Positions 1 through 14,222 of a DNA stretch of 64,000 nucleotides are shown in pieces. Both the position numbers and the translations under genes were made by a program. The stretch comes from Hypericum androsaemum (lineage: Eukaryota; Streptophyta; Magnoliopsida; Malpighiales; Hypericaceae). The DNA is taken from contig OZ023182.1 of the NCBI GenBank assembly GCA_963995505.1, forward strand, positions 17,583,619 to 17,647,618. The letters run 5' to 3'. The notes beneath the pieces are model-generated. The model had not been told where the DNA came from. It ran no database searches and saw only the letters and a list, made by a program, of their open reading frames with translations. Positions within the stretch are counted from its first letter, which is position 1. Each line of letters begins with the position of its first letter.

Positions 1-120
1 TGTCGGAAATTTACAGCCAAGAGAGAAACGGCGAAGTTAGTAGCGAATATTTAGGAAAAGAAAGCCAATAGGCCACCTGATTTTGTGGTAAGAATTCTTA
101 ACCGGACTTGCCATAAACAG

Positions 121-1059
121 ATGACTAAGATCCACACAAATACCTCGCACAAACATGTCAAACACCATAGGAATACCCCTGCCATTCTATCAGGACTCTG
201 TCCCGCAATGCCGAGCTCCGGTACCAGCTACGGCACTGCGCATGCATCCGGGAAGCATTCCCGCACCAATCCAGGCTCGTGCAATTCGTCCGTGGTCGCT
301 TCTGAGAGCGCCGCGGTTGTTAATTTCCAAACGTCGGGATACATTTCGAACAATTTACTGCAAAAGGTTGCGGAAGAACGAGAGGTGCATGTATCGGAGA
401 AATGGATCAACCGATCAGCACCAGGAAGCGAGCAGGGGAGCTACCAAAGCGTGGACAAGACCGCAGTGCGGTGTCGCCACCGTTGCCTTATGTGCTGCGC
501 CTGGTTGTTCTTAGTGTGGTTTGCGCTCGCAGTTGTCATTTTTGCCCTGAGCTTCATATTCGTCGTGGTTCTCAGGTCAGCATTGCCTGAAGCTCACCTT
601 GTGCAGTTCGATATGCTCTGGCTTAAGATCGACAAGCACCCCGATGTGTTCTTGACCGCTGTCGTCGATGCGCAGCTCGAACTTTACAACCAGAACAGCG
701 ACATCGAGCTACATTACAGCAACCTGTGGATCAATGTCGCTTCGGATGGCATCCAGTTAGGCGAGACTACGTTCCCTGTATTCGTACAGGAGGCGAAAAA
801 CCGAACTATATTGGTAGTGCACACCAACACCACGAAATCTTTAGTCAATGAAGATGATGCAAATCGATTGAAAGCAGAATCAATCAAAAGCCAGCTTGTC
901 TTGGACATGATCCTGAGCGGATACATCGGATTCCAGTTCGGAATGTTGAAGCTGAACCGCGTGCCGCTGCTTGTCGTCTGCGAGGGGATCAGGCAACGGC
1001 AGGTTGATTTCTTACAACGGACTGCCAAATGCGAGGTTCAAATCTTCAAGTTCAGATGA
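121..1059 (+). CDS. LEA_2 / NDR1-HIN1-like (NHL) membrane protein
   Basis: Read from the first ATG this is a 312-aa protein. Seen: a polar N-terminal half without a known domain, a Cys-rich basic stretch (RCRHRCLMCC), one strong membrane segment at about residues 125-151, then a C-terminal region at about 175-285 with the LEA_2 pattern (DVFLTAVVDAQLELYNQNS, NLWINVASDGIQLGETTFPV). Family knowledge: NHL proteins are single-pass plasma-membrane proteins with an extracytoplasmic LEA_2 beta-sandwich, linked to defence, senescence and stress. The open frame extends upstream of the ATG to a GTG at 85, and an upstream exon outside the window is possible, so the N-terminus is uncertain. The specific role is not predictable. 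The N-terminal half is longer than in most NHL proteins, so part of it may not be coding. Confidence 0.72.
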   Translation: MTKIHTNTSHKHVKHHRNTPAILSGLCPAMPSSGTSYGTAHASGKHSRTNPGSCNSSVVASESAAVVNFQTSGYISNNLLQKVAEEREVHVSEKWINRSAPGSEQGSYQSVDKTAVRCRHRCLMCCAWLFLVWFALAVVIFALSFIFVVVLRSALPEAHLVQFDMLWLKIDKHPDVFLTAVVDAQLELYNQNSDIELHYSNLWINVASDGIQLGETTFPVFVQEAKNRTILVVHTNTTKSLVNEDDANRLKAESIKSQLVLDMILSGYIGFQFGMLKLNRVPLLVVCEGIRQRQVDFLQRTAKCEVQIFKFR

Positions 1060-1367
1060 AAAATATATCTTGTTGCTGTTGTAAGATTCTGTTGCAATCT
1101 GATATTGTCTCCTTATGAATTTTATTAGAATTTTCGTACTCCGAACTAAAACATTAATTTTGCCGATATTTTTAACGCTTATAAAAAAAATCCATGGAAC
1201 CTTCAGTTGATAATTTGTTAATCACAACATAACCCTCCAACAAAATCTACCGGGTAATTCATCCTCCACTGCGACGGAAAGACAAGCGAATTTTACAGCA
1301 ACATGTTAAATATTTCCTGATATAGAAAAATATTTATGACCGAAAATGTGATGTTGGTGTCAAGGAC
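1060..1367. other. Intergenic, AT-rich
   Basis: 3' flank of the LEA_2 gene. No coding region or repeat recognised. The last nine bases (1359-1367, GTCAAGGAC) are the left target-site duplication of the following element. Confidence 0.5.
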
Positions 1368-1820
1368 GGGTCTGGATTGGGCACGGAATGCTCAGATTCC
1401 GAACCGTTCGGAATGAAGACACGCAGGGACTTTTTTGCAAACGCGCTAAAATTTCGGGACCAAAATGAAAAAAGCCACGCACAAACGCAGGCCGGATACA
1501 AATGCCATTATCACGTGACTGCGCATGCCAGTATCACATAACTGCGCATGCCACTATCACATAACTACGCATGCCAGTGTGACCTTTTTGCAAAAATGCT
1601 AAAATATGGGGGACCAAAATAAAAAAAACCACGCGCGCCATTATCATCAACGGGACTTGCCACTGTCACAAAATACACATGCCATTATCACATAACTGCG
1701 CTTGCCATTATCACATAACTGCACTTGCCATTATCACATAACTACGCTTGCCACTGCGGTCCCCCCTTCACTCCAAACCGTACGGAATCGATTCCTTCAC
1801 TCCGTGCTCAATCCAGACCC
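1368..1820. mobile_element. Non-autonomous TIR element (family C), 453 bp, 9-bp TSD
   Basis: The element begins GGGTCTGGATTGGGCACGGA and ends with the near-inverse TCCGTGCTCAATCCAGACCC. It is flanked by a perfect 9-bp direct repeat GTCAAGGAC (1359-1367 and 1821-1829). The core is a run of about 22-bp units built on GCCATTATCACATAACTGCG. It has no coding capacity. A second copy in opposite orientation lies at 41106-41533. A 9-bp TSD points to the Mutator superfamily (inference). Confidence 0.8.
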
Positions 1821-1829
1821 GTCAAGGAC

Positions 1830-2427
1830 CAGGTACTTGAGGGACCAAGCATCTTTTTTTTTCTTTCTTTGAACTAGAAAAAAGAAAGAATATTTAAACA
1901 AAGCAAGATATGAATGGAACATATATAAGAGGAAAAACCCACGTGAGAATTGACAAGGTCTGGTCCAAATTCTTATTCCAACCTGATCAAATTAAAGTGG
2001 AGGAATAGCTATCATCATATTCATCCCTAGTGGTAATCTAATTAATCGGCCTTTTTTTTAAACTTCTTATACGGAAGAAAATATGATGCTCCATTTATGG
2101 TCAATGAATTATGGTTTCAAACTACTCGAGCCAAGAGTAAATATTTTAATCAAAGTAGACTTTCCATCAAGTTTTACACATTCAAACCGAAATATTCATA
2201 TTACAGAAATGGTTCAATGGTGCGGTTTTTATCCCACCGGGTCTTTGGCACATCGGGGTTTTGACGATGCTAGTGTCTATGAAATTGCTAATTCTTCTTT
2301 GACCAAATATAATTTATAAATAAAAAATGTACTGGTCAAATGACAAATTGATAAAATTACAAATTGATACAATCATAATCATTTATTCAATAACTAATCT
2401 AGATAGAGCAAGTAGGACTTTTGAAAT
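1830..2427. other. Intergenic with one unrecognised short ORF
   Basis: AT-rich DNA. A 78-aa open frame at 2083-2319 has no recognisable domain, no visible splice partners and no promoter signal that I can support, so I do not call it a gene. Confidence 0.4.
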
Positions 2428-2554
2428 TGTTGGAGTACAAAAATATCAAGTCTCGGAATTCGGGGTTGACCAAGGCAATCATTGAGATGCGGGTGTTTGA
2501 GTGTAAAAAATATTAAGGGTCGGGAGAGGCTTTGAGATGTTATCAGCCGTCCTT

Positions 2555-2790
2555 GTCCTAAGACGTCTCACCTGGGACATCTCGTCTCCCCTGGGTCATC
2601 TCGTCTCGCCTTGGTTGTCTCGTCTCGCTTGGGTCGTCCTGTCTTGCCTGGGTCGTCTCATCTCACCTGGGAGTCTCACATGGGACGTCTCGTCTCGCCT
2701 GGGTCGTCTCGTCTCGTCTCGCCTGGGACGTCTCATCTCACCTTGGTCGTCTCGTCTTGGGTCTCGTCTAAGAAGACGGTCTAGTTTCCT
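2555..2790. repeat. GC-rich minisatellite CGTCTCGTCTCGCCTGGGT-like
   Basis: About ten to twelve imperfect units of the pattern CGTCTC(G/A)TCTC(G/A)CCTGGG lie inside the probable solo LTR. Apparent reading frames on both strands here are by-products of the repeat and are not genes. Confidence 0.7.
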
Positions 2791-3229
2791 TGAGGACGGT
2801 CGGGCTCCATGAGGCAAGTCCATCTCCAAGAGGACAGTCGGTCTCCATGAGGACGATCAGGTCTTGGCTATATTAGGCTTTAGTAAATCAGCCATATCTT
2901 TTGAGTCGGGTATCGAATTGAGTTGATTCTTTCGGCAATGAAAATATAAGACAAAGACCTTCAACTTTGTAGTTTATGACTTCTGTATATTCGGAGCGGA
3001 AGAGGGTCAAAACTTTATTTTAAGCAGAGTCAACCTTGAGAAGGCGAATTGTTCCATTTCCGAAGGGGGAGGCGGATTGCTCCACTTCCAAGAGGGGAGG
3101 CAGAGCAAATTTGTTTTCCCTCATGGTCGCATTCGTCAGTTCACCTTGCTTGTCTGCTGGTCGCGTTTAATTTGCTATGCGTCCACCCCAAGTCGTTCTG
3201 TTTGACTTATCCACCCACTTTATTTGTTG

Positions 3230-3500
3230 TAGGCCTCATTTTGTCTGCCCGCGTTGAACGCGTCCGCCCTCTCTAACTTCTGCCGGTATTGCACGCATCC
3301 GCCTTCGCCTTCTTTGTCGTCTGCCCACGTTGAAGGCGTCCGCCCTTATAGTTGTCTGCCCGCGTTGCACAAGTCTGCCTTCATTGTCATTCGCCCGAAT
3401 GCAAGGATCTGTCTTCACCTCGGTCGTCCGCTCACCAATCCGTTTACTTACTTGGTCGTCCGCCCGAGTGTGTTGATCCACTCGCCTATCTTAATTTGCC
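3230..3500. repeat. Imperfect CGTCCGCC / TCTGCCCGCGTTG repeat
   Basis: Repeated words such as GTCTGCCCGCGTTG and CGTCCGCC recur every 30-50 bp within the probable solo LTR. They are degenerate and give spurious open frames on both strands. Confidence 0.5.
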
Positions 3501-4182
3501 TATTGCTCAATCATACGCTTGGCTCAGCCCGCTTCTCGGTCGTTTGGCTAGTTACATTTGCTTGCTCAGCCTCACTCATCCGCTTGGCCCGTTTGTCTAT
3601 TGATCCGCCTTGGATATGTCCGGCCCATTGGAATCCATTTGGGACAAGCACTTGGGCTGGTACATGGGGCCCTGATGCGTTTAAAATTTTTTCTATACTA
3701 GGTTGGGACGAGATCTTCCGATTTTGGAGCTGGATGCTCTGATATTCGGTCCCAACTTGGGGATTTCCTTGTTTGAGTGAATCTTTCAATATTCGGCCAA
3801 GGCTTGGAACATTCCTATTTAGGCCGGGGTTGCTTGGTTGTCATGGCCTGATTATTCCTATTCGAGATCGGATCTCTTCATTTTGGAAAGTCGGCATGGA
3901 TTTTCCTATTCCAAGCCGGGTTGAGTTGGAAATGGCCTGAAGTGAGTTTTCCTATTTTGAAGGCCGAGCCTAGGTCATGGCGTTCTATATAAAGAAAGTC
4001 GGGCAAATGAAGAGGGACATCATCAACACAACAAAACACAAATCTTTACTTGTCTCTGTTGCTTTACCTTTCCTTAGCCCATAGTTCGTAGTTTTTCGTA
4101 GCTTAGCCTAGAATAGTTAGATCGATTTTGGGACGATCACTCCAGACGTCCTAGGTTACTTTGTTCTATTTTTCCTGCAACA

Positions 4183-5560
4183 AAAATATGACAAAATTCT
4201 CTCAACAATATTTAATATTTTTATATTCTCAAATATTCGAATTCGAAATTTTGATTAAGGTATGTAATTCTTTCGCCGATTTATGATACGTAACTCAGAC
4301 AAGCTAGCACATATGGCTAGGTTTCCAATCTCTAGTGCCCTGGTTAGCCTTAGCTTCATTTTGGAAATCTTGTCTGGGTATTAGGTTGTAACAATCATTT
4401 TTTTCTATTAATAAAGGTTGCTACTTGTTAAAAAAAACCTCGATCCAATATATTTCCAAGATATAGATTTGACACTCCAAGACTTTTATCCATCTGGACT
4501 TAGTGCACTCACTTTGAATGTGCTTGGTCACATCATCTAGCCAAATTAACATTTTTATTCATTCCTAGATGAATTACTATGTTAATCACATGTTCTTTCA
4601 CTTAGAGGTGCAAAACCAGATCAGTTGCAACATGTTTATGGGCTTTGAATCAGATTCGGCAAGTGTGATTGTTTCTACAAAACCCAAAAGTGAAAAGCCA
4701 CGATAATTAGAGTTGGTCAAAGAAGATTTGTATTCACCTAAAGTTTTCGAGCTCTAGGCTCACGAATGTAAAAAAATATTATTAGGAGACTTACTTAAAA
4801 GTGCTCGGCTCTAAATATAAAGTTTTAAAAAATTGACAATAAAATGAGTTTGCATAGGCTGCACTAAGTTAACTTAGTACACATTTTTTTGAAAGGTAAT
4901 TTTTTCACAGCATGACCAAGTTTAAACTATTTACATCCTAAGTATTTACAATGTCTTGTGCCGTTTGATTACAAGTTAAACTTGATAAATTTAGCTCACT
5001 TCTATGAAATTTCAATCCCACTCATGAGCCAAAATTCAATTGCTCATTATTTCTCAAATTTTTATTAAGTCTAATGTTTATTTTCAATTATCAAGATACT
5101 TAAGTGTCTTTTTAATTCCAGACCTACTTAAGATTAGCCGGATGATAGTGGGGTGCTGGGTTTTCCCTCTCACCCTTTTTATATTGAATGCATTTTAGTG
5201 TTTTGTTGACCATTTGGTCAAACGGAAGATGGTACAGATTCTCGTACCAATATTGGCTTTTTTTTTTAAACTATAAAATATTGTAGATTTATGACATATT
5301 AGCCCATTTACAATAGATTTATGAGATATTAGCCCATTTACAATAGATTATATAAATAGAATTTAAACAAATTGACATATTTGTGTACCCGAGATTTTGT
5401 CAGAAGATAACAATCTCTAGGTAATTATACCCAAGATGTATTTATTTATATTTCTTTCTCACCAAAAAGGGTAAGAATATTTCTCAATAAAGGCAATAGA
5501 ATTTTCCAATAAAGGAGCAGCGGTGGGCGGGCGTTAATGTTACGCCAATTTGGAGAGAGA
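4183..5560. other. Intergenic, AT-rich, with a 30-bp tandem duplication
   Basis: No gene seen. At about 5285-5345 a 30-bp unit (AGATTTATGACATATTAGCC followed by CATTTACAAT) occurs twice with one difference. At about 4380-4437 a tail resembling LINE 3' ends (TATTAATAAAGG, then an A-run) may be an old truncated retroposon. Confidence 0.45.
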
Positions 5561-5617
5561 AAGTAGAGAGAGAAGACAGAAAATTCTAGAAGCCCAAAAA
5601 TCTCTCTCTCCCCTCTT

Positions 5618-5650
5618 CCCCTTATAAGTCACCACCTTCCAATCGCCTCT
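5618..5650 (+). promoter_or_regulatory. Core promoter of the E2 gene
   Basis: A CT-rich stretch precedes a TATA-like TTATAAGT at 5622-5629, about 375 bp before the ATG at 6001. The long distance is explained by a probable 5'UTR intron. The assignment is inferred from spacing. Confidence 0.45.
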
Positions 5651-5766
5651 TAGCTTATCCTACTTCACAATTAAAAAGGAAAACCTAAACCCAGAAATTG
5701 TTCTTACAAAAAAAAAAAACCAGAATTCTCTCTTTGTTGTCCCGTAGATTTCCCGTGTATTTCTGG

Positions 5767-5957
5767 GTAAGTCGCTTCTCCTCGGGTTCGCCTCTGGTTG
5801 CTCCTGTCCTTCGAAAGTAATAAGTAAAAATCCAATCTTTTTGTGGTAATAGCTTCGTTTTTCCATGTGGGTCCTATTTGGTTGATTTTATGAGGATGAT
5901 CTGGTGCTGATCTGGGCTGTTGTTGTTGTTGTTCCTTGTTTGGTTGGTTGATTTCAG
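5767..5957 (+). other. Probable 5'UTR intron of the E2 gene
   Basis: The donor TCTGG|GTAAGTCG (GT at 5767) and the acceptor TTGATTTCAG| (AG at 5956-5957) are strong and correctly oriented, and the interior is T-rich. 5'UTR introns are common in plant E2 genes of this class. No transcript is available here. Confidence 0.55.
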
Positions 5958-6000
5958 GTTGGTTGAGGTTGTTCCGTGATCTGTATCCGATTCCAATCCA

Positions 6001-8247
<2,247 letters not shown>

Positions 8248-9845
8248 CGAAATCTTCCCGGAAAATGGTTTGTTTATCCAGTACCAATGGTTGGGTTTAA
8301 GAATTGAAATGTTCCAACTGTACCTTTCTTCTTGGTGTCCTGTTTGTGGGCTCTTGCATTTGGGAAAGTGACCAAGTTGAGTTTAGCCTGTGAATATTTA
8401 TTTGACGTCCTATTTAAAGACCAATCAGAACTCGAATGTATTGCTTCCTGTTTGGTTGTTGAGAGTGCTATTAATGATGCTTGTTATTCAGATTGCTACC
8501 TCAATAGAGCGTGGTAAATATCAAATAGATGCTGCTAAATATTGTACTTGATAATAAAATTTTCCATTTTTTAATCATTGGTAACCCAACACATTGCAAA
8601 ATTCATATCATCTAATGATTAATGTTTAAATTTTCCGGAATCAAGCGTATCAGATGTAAAATTCTTGTTTAGTGTCCCCATGATCGCTGTTGGAGCATGT
8701 TCTTGAAAAATAAAAATCGATGTACATAGCCAAGCAAATTTCTGCATAGAGGCGTCGACAAACTTTATTTTATACTTGTATTTCGATTTTTGTTATTTCA
8801 ATGTTACTTCCGAATTTTGTGTGGATTTTTTTTTTCAGATACTTACTTGATGTAGATATTTCATATTTGGCACCCAGTAACAAGAGTTCGGAGGCTTTCT
8901 GATATCAATTCACGACGTTTTAAAACTGGGGTTTCGAAAGGTCCAACTCGTCCAATCACGTTACCAAAAGAAAACCAATCCGAATTTCTTGAACATGCCC
9001 GTCTAGCTGACCTGCAGAAACCCGGCTAGGATAACCAGTGGATTTTTTTTATAGAAGATGGATTGGATTGGTGGTTGGAGGCTCTTTCCATCTCTTATAC
9101 ACCGGAAGATCCATATTTGGATCCTGATCAGTATTTTATATACACACACATTATACTGAACCCAAATAAACTTACCTCACATTTCTTGCTTATCCCAAAC
9201 TAATTTGATAATTCTTGTTAAGAGTTAACAGGCTCTTCTGGATTTAAATCATGTATAACCATGTTTTATCTGTGGTCTTTGTAATTTATGTTAAATGATT
9301 TTTTAATTAGTAGATCCATGGATCCAAACTGGATTTTGTCCAATTCGTATGAATCTAAATCAAGATTCTAAAGAATCGACAATCTTATAGATCTATCTTC
9401 AAACAAATAGATAAAAATGTGTATTCATACAATCCATATTCGACTTGGCTCGTTGTCAATTCATATTTTAGAGAACAGGTCCAGCTTAAGTGGTAAATTA
9501 TGAGAGTTGTGAGTTGGTTTATAGTTTACGATTAGAATTCAAATTTTGGGAAGTAAAAATATATTACTTTATGAAAAATAGGTTAGGAAAACTAACAGCT
9601 GGTAGACATTTTTTAAATATAATTGAGATCTGATGAAGACATTTGAACTGAAGCTCTCTTCTTTTTTGCGAAGAATCATAGGCCGCTCTAATTGGAGTAC
9701 TTTGTGGTCGTGGTATAATTGTATTAGCGGTTTAATTACTTTGCTTCATCGATTCACACCGTTATTTGGCACGTTTGTACATCATCAATGATGGGCTAAT
9801 TAATTAGTAACCGGTGCTAATTTGATAAAAGATTAGCTGGGTAAG
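8248..9845. other. 3' flank and intergenic DNA
   Basis: The first part is probably the 3'UTR of the E2 gene (AATAAAATT near 8553). The rest is AT-rich. A short stretch at 9470-9600 has a box-A-like AGCTTAAGTGG and a box-B-like GATTAGAATTCAAAT, as in tRNA-derived SINEs, but no TSD was found. Nothing else is recognised. Confidence 0.4.
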
Positions 9846-9861
9846 TAGATCTATGAGTGGT

Positions 9862-10380
9862 ATGGGCATTTGCTCGACAGCGGTGTTCGTTTCAGTCAAT
9901 TCTGACGCGCTCGAGTTGCCGAGTTAGGAAACTCACGAGTAAAGCTGATGCACTGTTGCATTCTCCAATGCAAAATCTGAAGAAATTGCCCCCGAAGAAG
10001 TCTTTGCCTGGTATGGGCCCTTGCTCGATGTTTGCTGCTTTAGAGGTTCCTGATGCTGCTATTCAGGAGAAGATCTCGGCAGAGGCATGACGGCTTGCAA
10101 TTGTTTCTGGTTTTTCTTAGGAGGAGGACACCTCTTTTATCCTCCAAGCAATTAAAGATGTGGCGTTTTGCTCCTTTGATCCTCCGTGATTTCGACTGCA
10201 GGCAGAGGTTGTGATCCTATTGTTTGTGTTGCGTTCAAAACTTGTGCTAGATAGTACATATCTTTGTTTTTGCTTAGATAGGTGTCTATCTAGTACTTTA
10301 GGTGCGTGGTGTTGTACGCGGTGTACCTCCGATGTAATTACCTTTTGGTGGGTTAAATACTACTTTACTTATAAAAAAAA
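9862..10380 (+). mobile_element. 5'-truncated LINE (non-LTR) insertion with 16-bp TSD
   Basis: The segment ends in a short A-run (10373-10380) and is bracketed by the perfect 16-bp direct repeat TAGATCTATGAGTGGT (9846-9861 and 10381-10396), the hallmark of target-primed reverse transcription. The 3' end TTTACTTATAAAAAAAA resembles that of the LINE at 56141-61710. It carries only 3'UTR and perhaps a piece of ORF2; the 77-aa frame at its left end has no domain that I recognise. Confidence 0.85.
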
Positions 10381-10396
10381 TAGATCTATGAGTGGT

Positions 10397-12275
10397 CATT
10401 GGAACACATTTTTTTTAAAGGTATTGGAACACTTTTTTTTTGAGAAAATATTGGAACACATATTAGGTATGATCTTATCGCTTAATTAGCAAGCAAGAGG
10501 GCGGCTATTTTTTAATCCCATATGATTGCTCGAACATGTCCCCATCGAAATTCCATTTGCTTCCCCTGGACGCAAGACATAATGTTAGTGGTTACTAGTT
10601 AGAGCAATTATTTTTTTTTAATATTTCGTATTCAAAATCGTATTCAAAATCACTCGAGCTCTAATTGGGAAGTGTATCATCTAATAATATATATTATATT
10701 TATAAGATTTGAATCCAACATCTATTTTAAGAAAATTTAAGTCTCTTATCACTAATTTTATTTAAAAAATTGTTTGACTTTACGGGGATTATCCTTAATG
10801 GCAGTCAAGAAATTGAAAATCGAGGCTTGATTTCTTGTGGGCACTTGCACCCAAAATGACTTGGGGTATTAGAAAAGTGTTTCAACATTTGACTAATTAA
10901 GAAAGAAGAAAAGTCTTTCATCAAAAAGAGCGAAGAAAAGTCCACCAATAACTTTTGGATTCAGCTTATTTGTCACCTAGTATCGCATTTTCATTTGGTT
11001 AGTATATCTTGTTGTCGATGGATCTTGTAATTTTTTTTACTATGCATTTTTTGTCCACCCCAATTTAAAAGATGATTTCTAATTTAGGTTCAAATTAAGT
11101 AAGACTAACAATGAACTGGGAGGCGGAGAAACGGGTCAATCTTGTATATCCGGAATTTTCGGTGAGGGAAGATAAATATTAGTTTAGAGGATTTTCGTAC
11201 ATATTTATCTTGCCTTGGTGTTATTAAAGGTTGGATTATGGCCAAAGCGATCTCTTGGTGATATTTTTGAATTATGTAGTTAGATAACATTTATCATATG
11301 ATTACGATGTATGTTTATCTAATATTTTAAGTGATATATCTTAGTACATTTAGTATAATTTTCCTTATAGGATTTTCAGAGGAATATTAAAACTTTACTT
11401 ATAAAAAATTAAGTAAGATTAACACAAGTTTAGTTGGTTAACTTCATGGTAGTCCATTAGTTTCATCCAACTGCTGATGTGGCGTCTCGCGCCATGCTTC
11501 CTATGCCACCTAGGGACAAAATTCGATCTCCATTTAACACCAACATACAAAATTACCAATTGAGGCTTGTTTAAATACATATTTTTAAAATAAACTTTCT
11601 AGTAAATTTGTAAAAACTTTCAAGAAGTAGGCTATCTCAAATAGAACTTTTAATTATTCTTAAAACGATGATGGTATTTTGATCATCTATTATGACAAAT
11701 TAGACGAGGGAGATTTGTGAATCAAGCTCTCCCAAGGTTGAACGCAGGAATCAAATACCCATAATTTTTAATAGCGATTATAATGTGACAATCGATGTAT
11801 TAAATAACTAATAAATATTAGATAAACTATCTAATGAGTTTTTATAACTCAACAAAAAAATTTTGAATTCGAGTTATTAAAAATATTGCATTGTTACCAT
11901 TTAAAAGTACTGCAGACTCCAACTTGAAATAGTCAGCGTGGTAGGTGTTTGAATACTATATAGTATAAAATATCAATGTACTAAATAATCCCCAAATGAA
12001 TTATATTAAGCGAAATGCATTTCCTTATTATGATACATATACTAGGAATCTAAATGCGTCCTATCCTAAATAAATAGTAAGCTAAATATAACGAAAATAA
12101 GGGAAACCCTGACAAGAAATAGAATGGCTCAGCTTTTTTTAGCACATAAGCTAATTTGGAATCTTACCAACTGGTAGACTAGAATAGAAGTTCCATAAGA
12201 AGATAAGTGACAAACCCATTGCACATCGTCCTCTAGCTAAGCTTCTGCATCAATAACCTTTTTTATAATTTTTTT
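10397..12275. other. Intergenic, AT-rich
   Basis: No gene, tRNA or clear repeat structure was found. Several short open frames lack domains and splice context. Confidence 0.4.
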
Positions 12276-12276
12276 A

Positions 12277-13790
12277 GGGCAGACTGCCCTCAGATCCAAA
12301 ATATTTACTTAAATTACTATTTTTAGTTTTTACTGTTTTGAAATTAAAATTTTAATCCCTTAGTTTGTGTTTATTGTACTCTCGGGTCACTATCGTTAGA
12401 AATCGACAAATTTCTCCGGCGAAGACGACCTGAAATGACTTATTTGCCCCTCAATAAAAATATAACCCATTTTTCCCTTGGTGAAAATCAAACAGTCACA
12501 CCCTCACCCTAAATTTCTTACCCTGACATTGCCAAACCTCTCCGTCCGCCACAATCCGTCGCAATAAACTCCAGACCGATGTTCTGTCCACCTCTCTGTC
12601 TTCAAGCTCCAGACTTTTACGGCTGTGTTTTACTTAGTGGAACTTTGGGGACAGTTTGACTGAATGCTCTATTTTATTTAGGTGAACGTTGAGGGAGCTA
12701 TTGTTTGGCCTATGGATATGGCTTCCCAAACTGGTGGACCTTCCATCAGCATGGGAGCTGCTAAATTTATTCCAATAAGAGGTAGAGGAGGAGGTGGAAG
12801 AGGTGGTAGAGATGAAAGAGAATCTGCCTGAGAAATTGGAAGTGAAAGTGGAGAACCTGCCTCAGAAATTGGAAGTGAAAGCCGAGATGCACTCGGACGT
12901 GGAAGACGAGCTCCAATCGATCATGGAAAAGGACCTGCCTCCACAAGAACCACTTAGATTTGACTCAATGTTATTTATCAACTTGTTTCTGTACTTTTGA
13001 GTTCAAACTATGATCAAATAGATATCTGCAGTTGATTTTTGTACTTTTGAGGTTCAAACTCAATATTATCTATGCACAATAGATATGCAGTTGGTTTTGA
13101 ATTTGACTGAACTTGAACATAATCTTTAAACTGAAATTCAACAGAGCTACAACTTCAATAGAACGCCAACTCCATTATAGATTATAGATTATCTTATCAA
13201 TTTCAACTAAAAATAAAGAACAACATTGCAGAATATCAAAACAACAACTAGTTTCTTGAACAAAGCTACTGAACTGTGAAGACTCTTGGCTAAGTTAACT
13301 TACTCATTCAACAGATCTTTAACCATCTTCAATTCTTCAACAATCTTGTCATTAGACTATCTTAAACACGCACGATCCACATCCACAAGAAGTTATTTTT
13401 CCCGTTGCTCGCACCATCCAAGCCAGCGACAATAATTGTTTGCACAACTATAGTACAAACGTCCCTTTTTTCACTCTCTTAAATCTTCACCAAAGCAAGA
13501 ACACTGCACCTGCAATAAATATTCTTGTACCTCACACCATTGTCGAAATCGTATGATGCATTCGAAGAAGACATGTGTTCAAGCTTCGCCCAAACCCAGG
13601 CTTCAAGCTTCGAGAACCCCGCGCTCCAATAACCCGGCCTACAATGTTCCTTCGAGACCCCAAGCTCTAATTACCCATGCTTCAAGCTTCGCCAGCTCCA
13701 GCTTGTCAAATCCCTTCAAACCCAAGCTTCAACTTTCCATTTCAAGGAGAATGGGGTTAGGTCAAAATTGGATAATTTTTTAGGGAGGAA
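12277..13790 (+). pseudogene. Possible degraded gene-capturing TIR element with an exon fragment
   Basis: The left edge (AGGGCAGACTGCCCTCAGAT) and the following sequence resemble the left arm of family-B elements elsewhere in the window (for example TTTCTCCGGCG as at 39730). No matching right end was found. Inside, 12715-12955 reads as a Gly/Arg-rich tail (FIPIRGRGGGGRGGRDERES, then EIGSESGEP) broken by a TGA at about 12830, where a repeat of the same segment has TCA. This suggests a captured exon fragment of unknown origin, now non-functional. Low certainty. Confidence 0.3.
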
Positions 13791-14222
13791 GGAAAATAAT
13801 GGAGTGTCTAGCATAATTTTTAAATACAGATTTTGGTACGATCCGGATTTCACAATTTTCCGAGAGTTCTCTTCCTCTCTTTGGACGACAAGGACAAGAG
13901 ATTTGATAACCTAAGCTTGCTTTACCTTTTTTTTAATAGTGATGCTCAAGGACCCAATCCTGCAAACTACTAAATAATATTTAAAAATGAGAGATTGATT
14001 GACGATATTACAAATCACGAGGGACCCCACCGTAATTTGTCTATTAATATTTACCGATTTCTTTTTTTAGGGGATATTTACCGATTTCAATCTGTGGGAT
14101 TGAGCTAAAACTCTAATCATTATTAACTTAACTATCAAAAAAATCATTGTTAACGAAGTTCTTTTATCTCCCAAAAAAAATGTGTCGGCATTCAGAGATG
14201 TTGATGTCGGAATGCCCATTGA
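13791..14222. other. Intergenic
   Basis: Nothing recognised. Confidence 0.4.

Larger units (their letters stand above)
2428..4182 (+). mobile_element. Probable solo LTR (about 1.75 kb)
   Basis: The segment starts TGTTGGAGTACAAAAATATC and ends TTTCCTGCAACA, i.e. TG...CA termini very like the LTR at 57974-58786 (TGTTGGAGCGG...GCAATA). Internal landmarks also match that LTR: a stretch about sensitivity-type words (CAACTTTGTAGTTTATGACTT), a TATA motif (TTCTATATAAAG at about 3984) and a 3' stretch GGGACGATCACTCCAGACG. Flanks are GAAAT (2423-2427) and AAAAT (4183-4187), an imperfect 5-bp TSD. No primer-binding site or internal region follows, hence solo LTR. It contains two GC-rich imperfect tandem-repeat zones. 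Confidence 0.6.

Noticed and set aside
2537..3789. Several overlapping open frames on both strands, 70-160 aa
   Set aside because: They arise from GC-rich tandem repeats in a probable solo LTR and have no domain.
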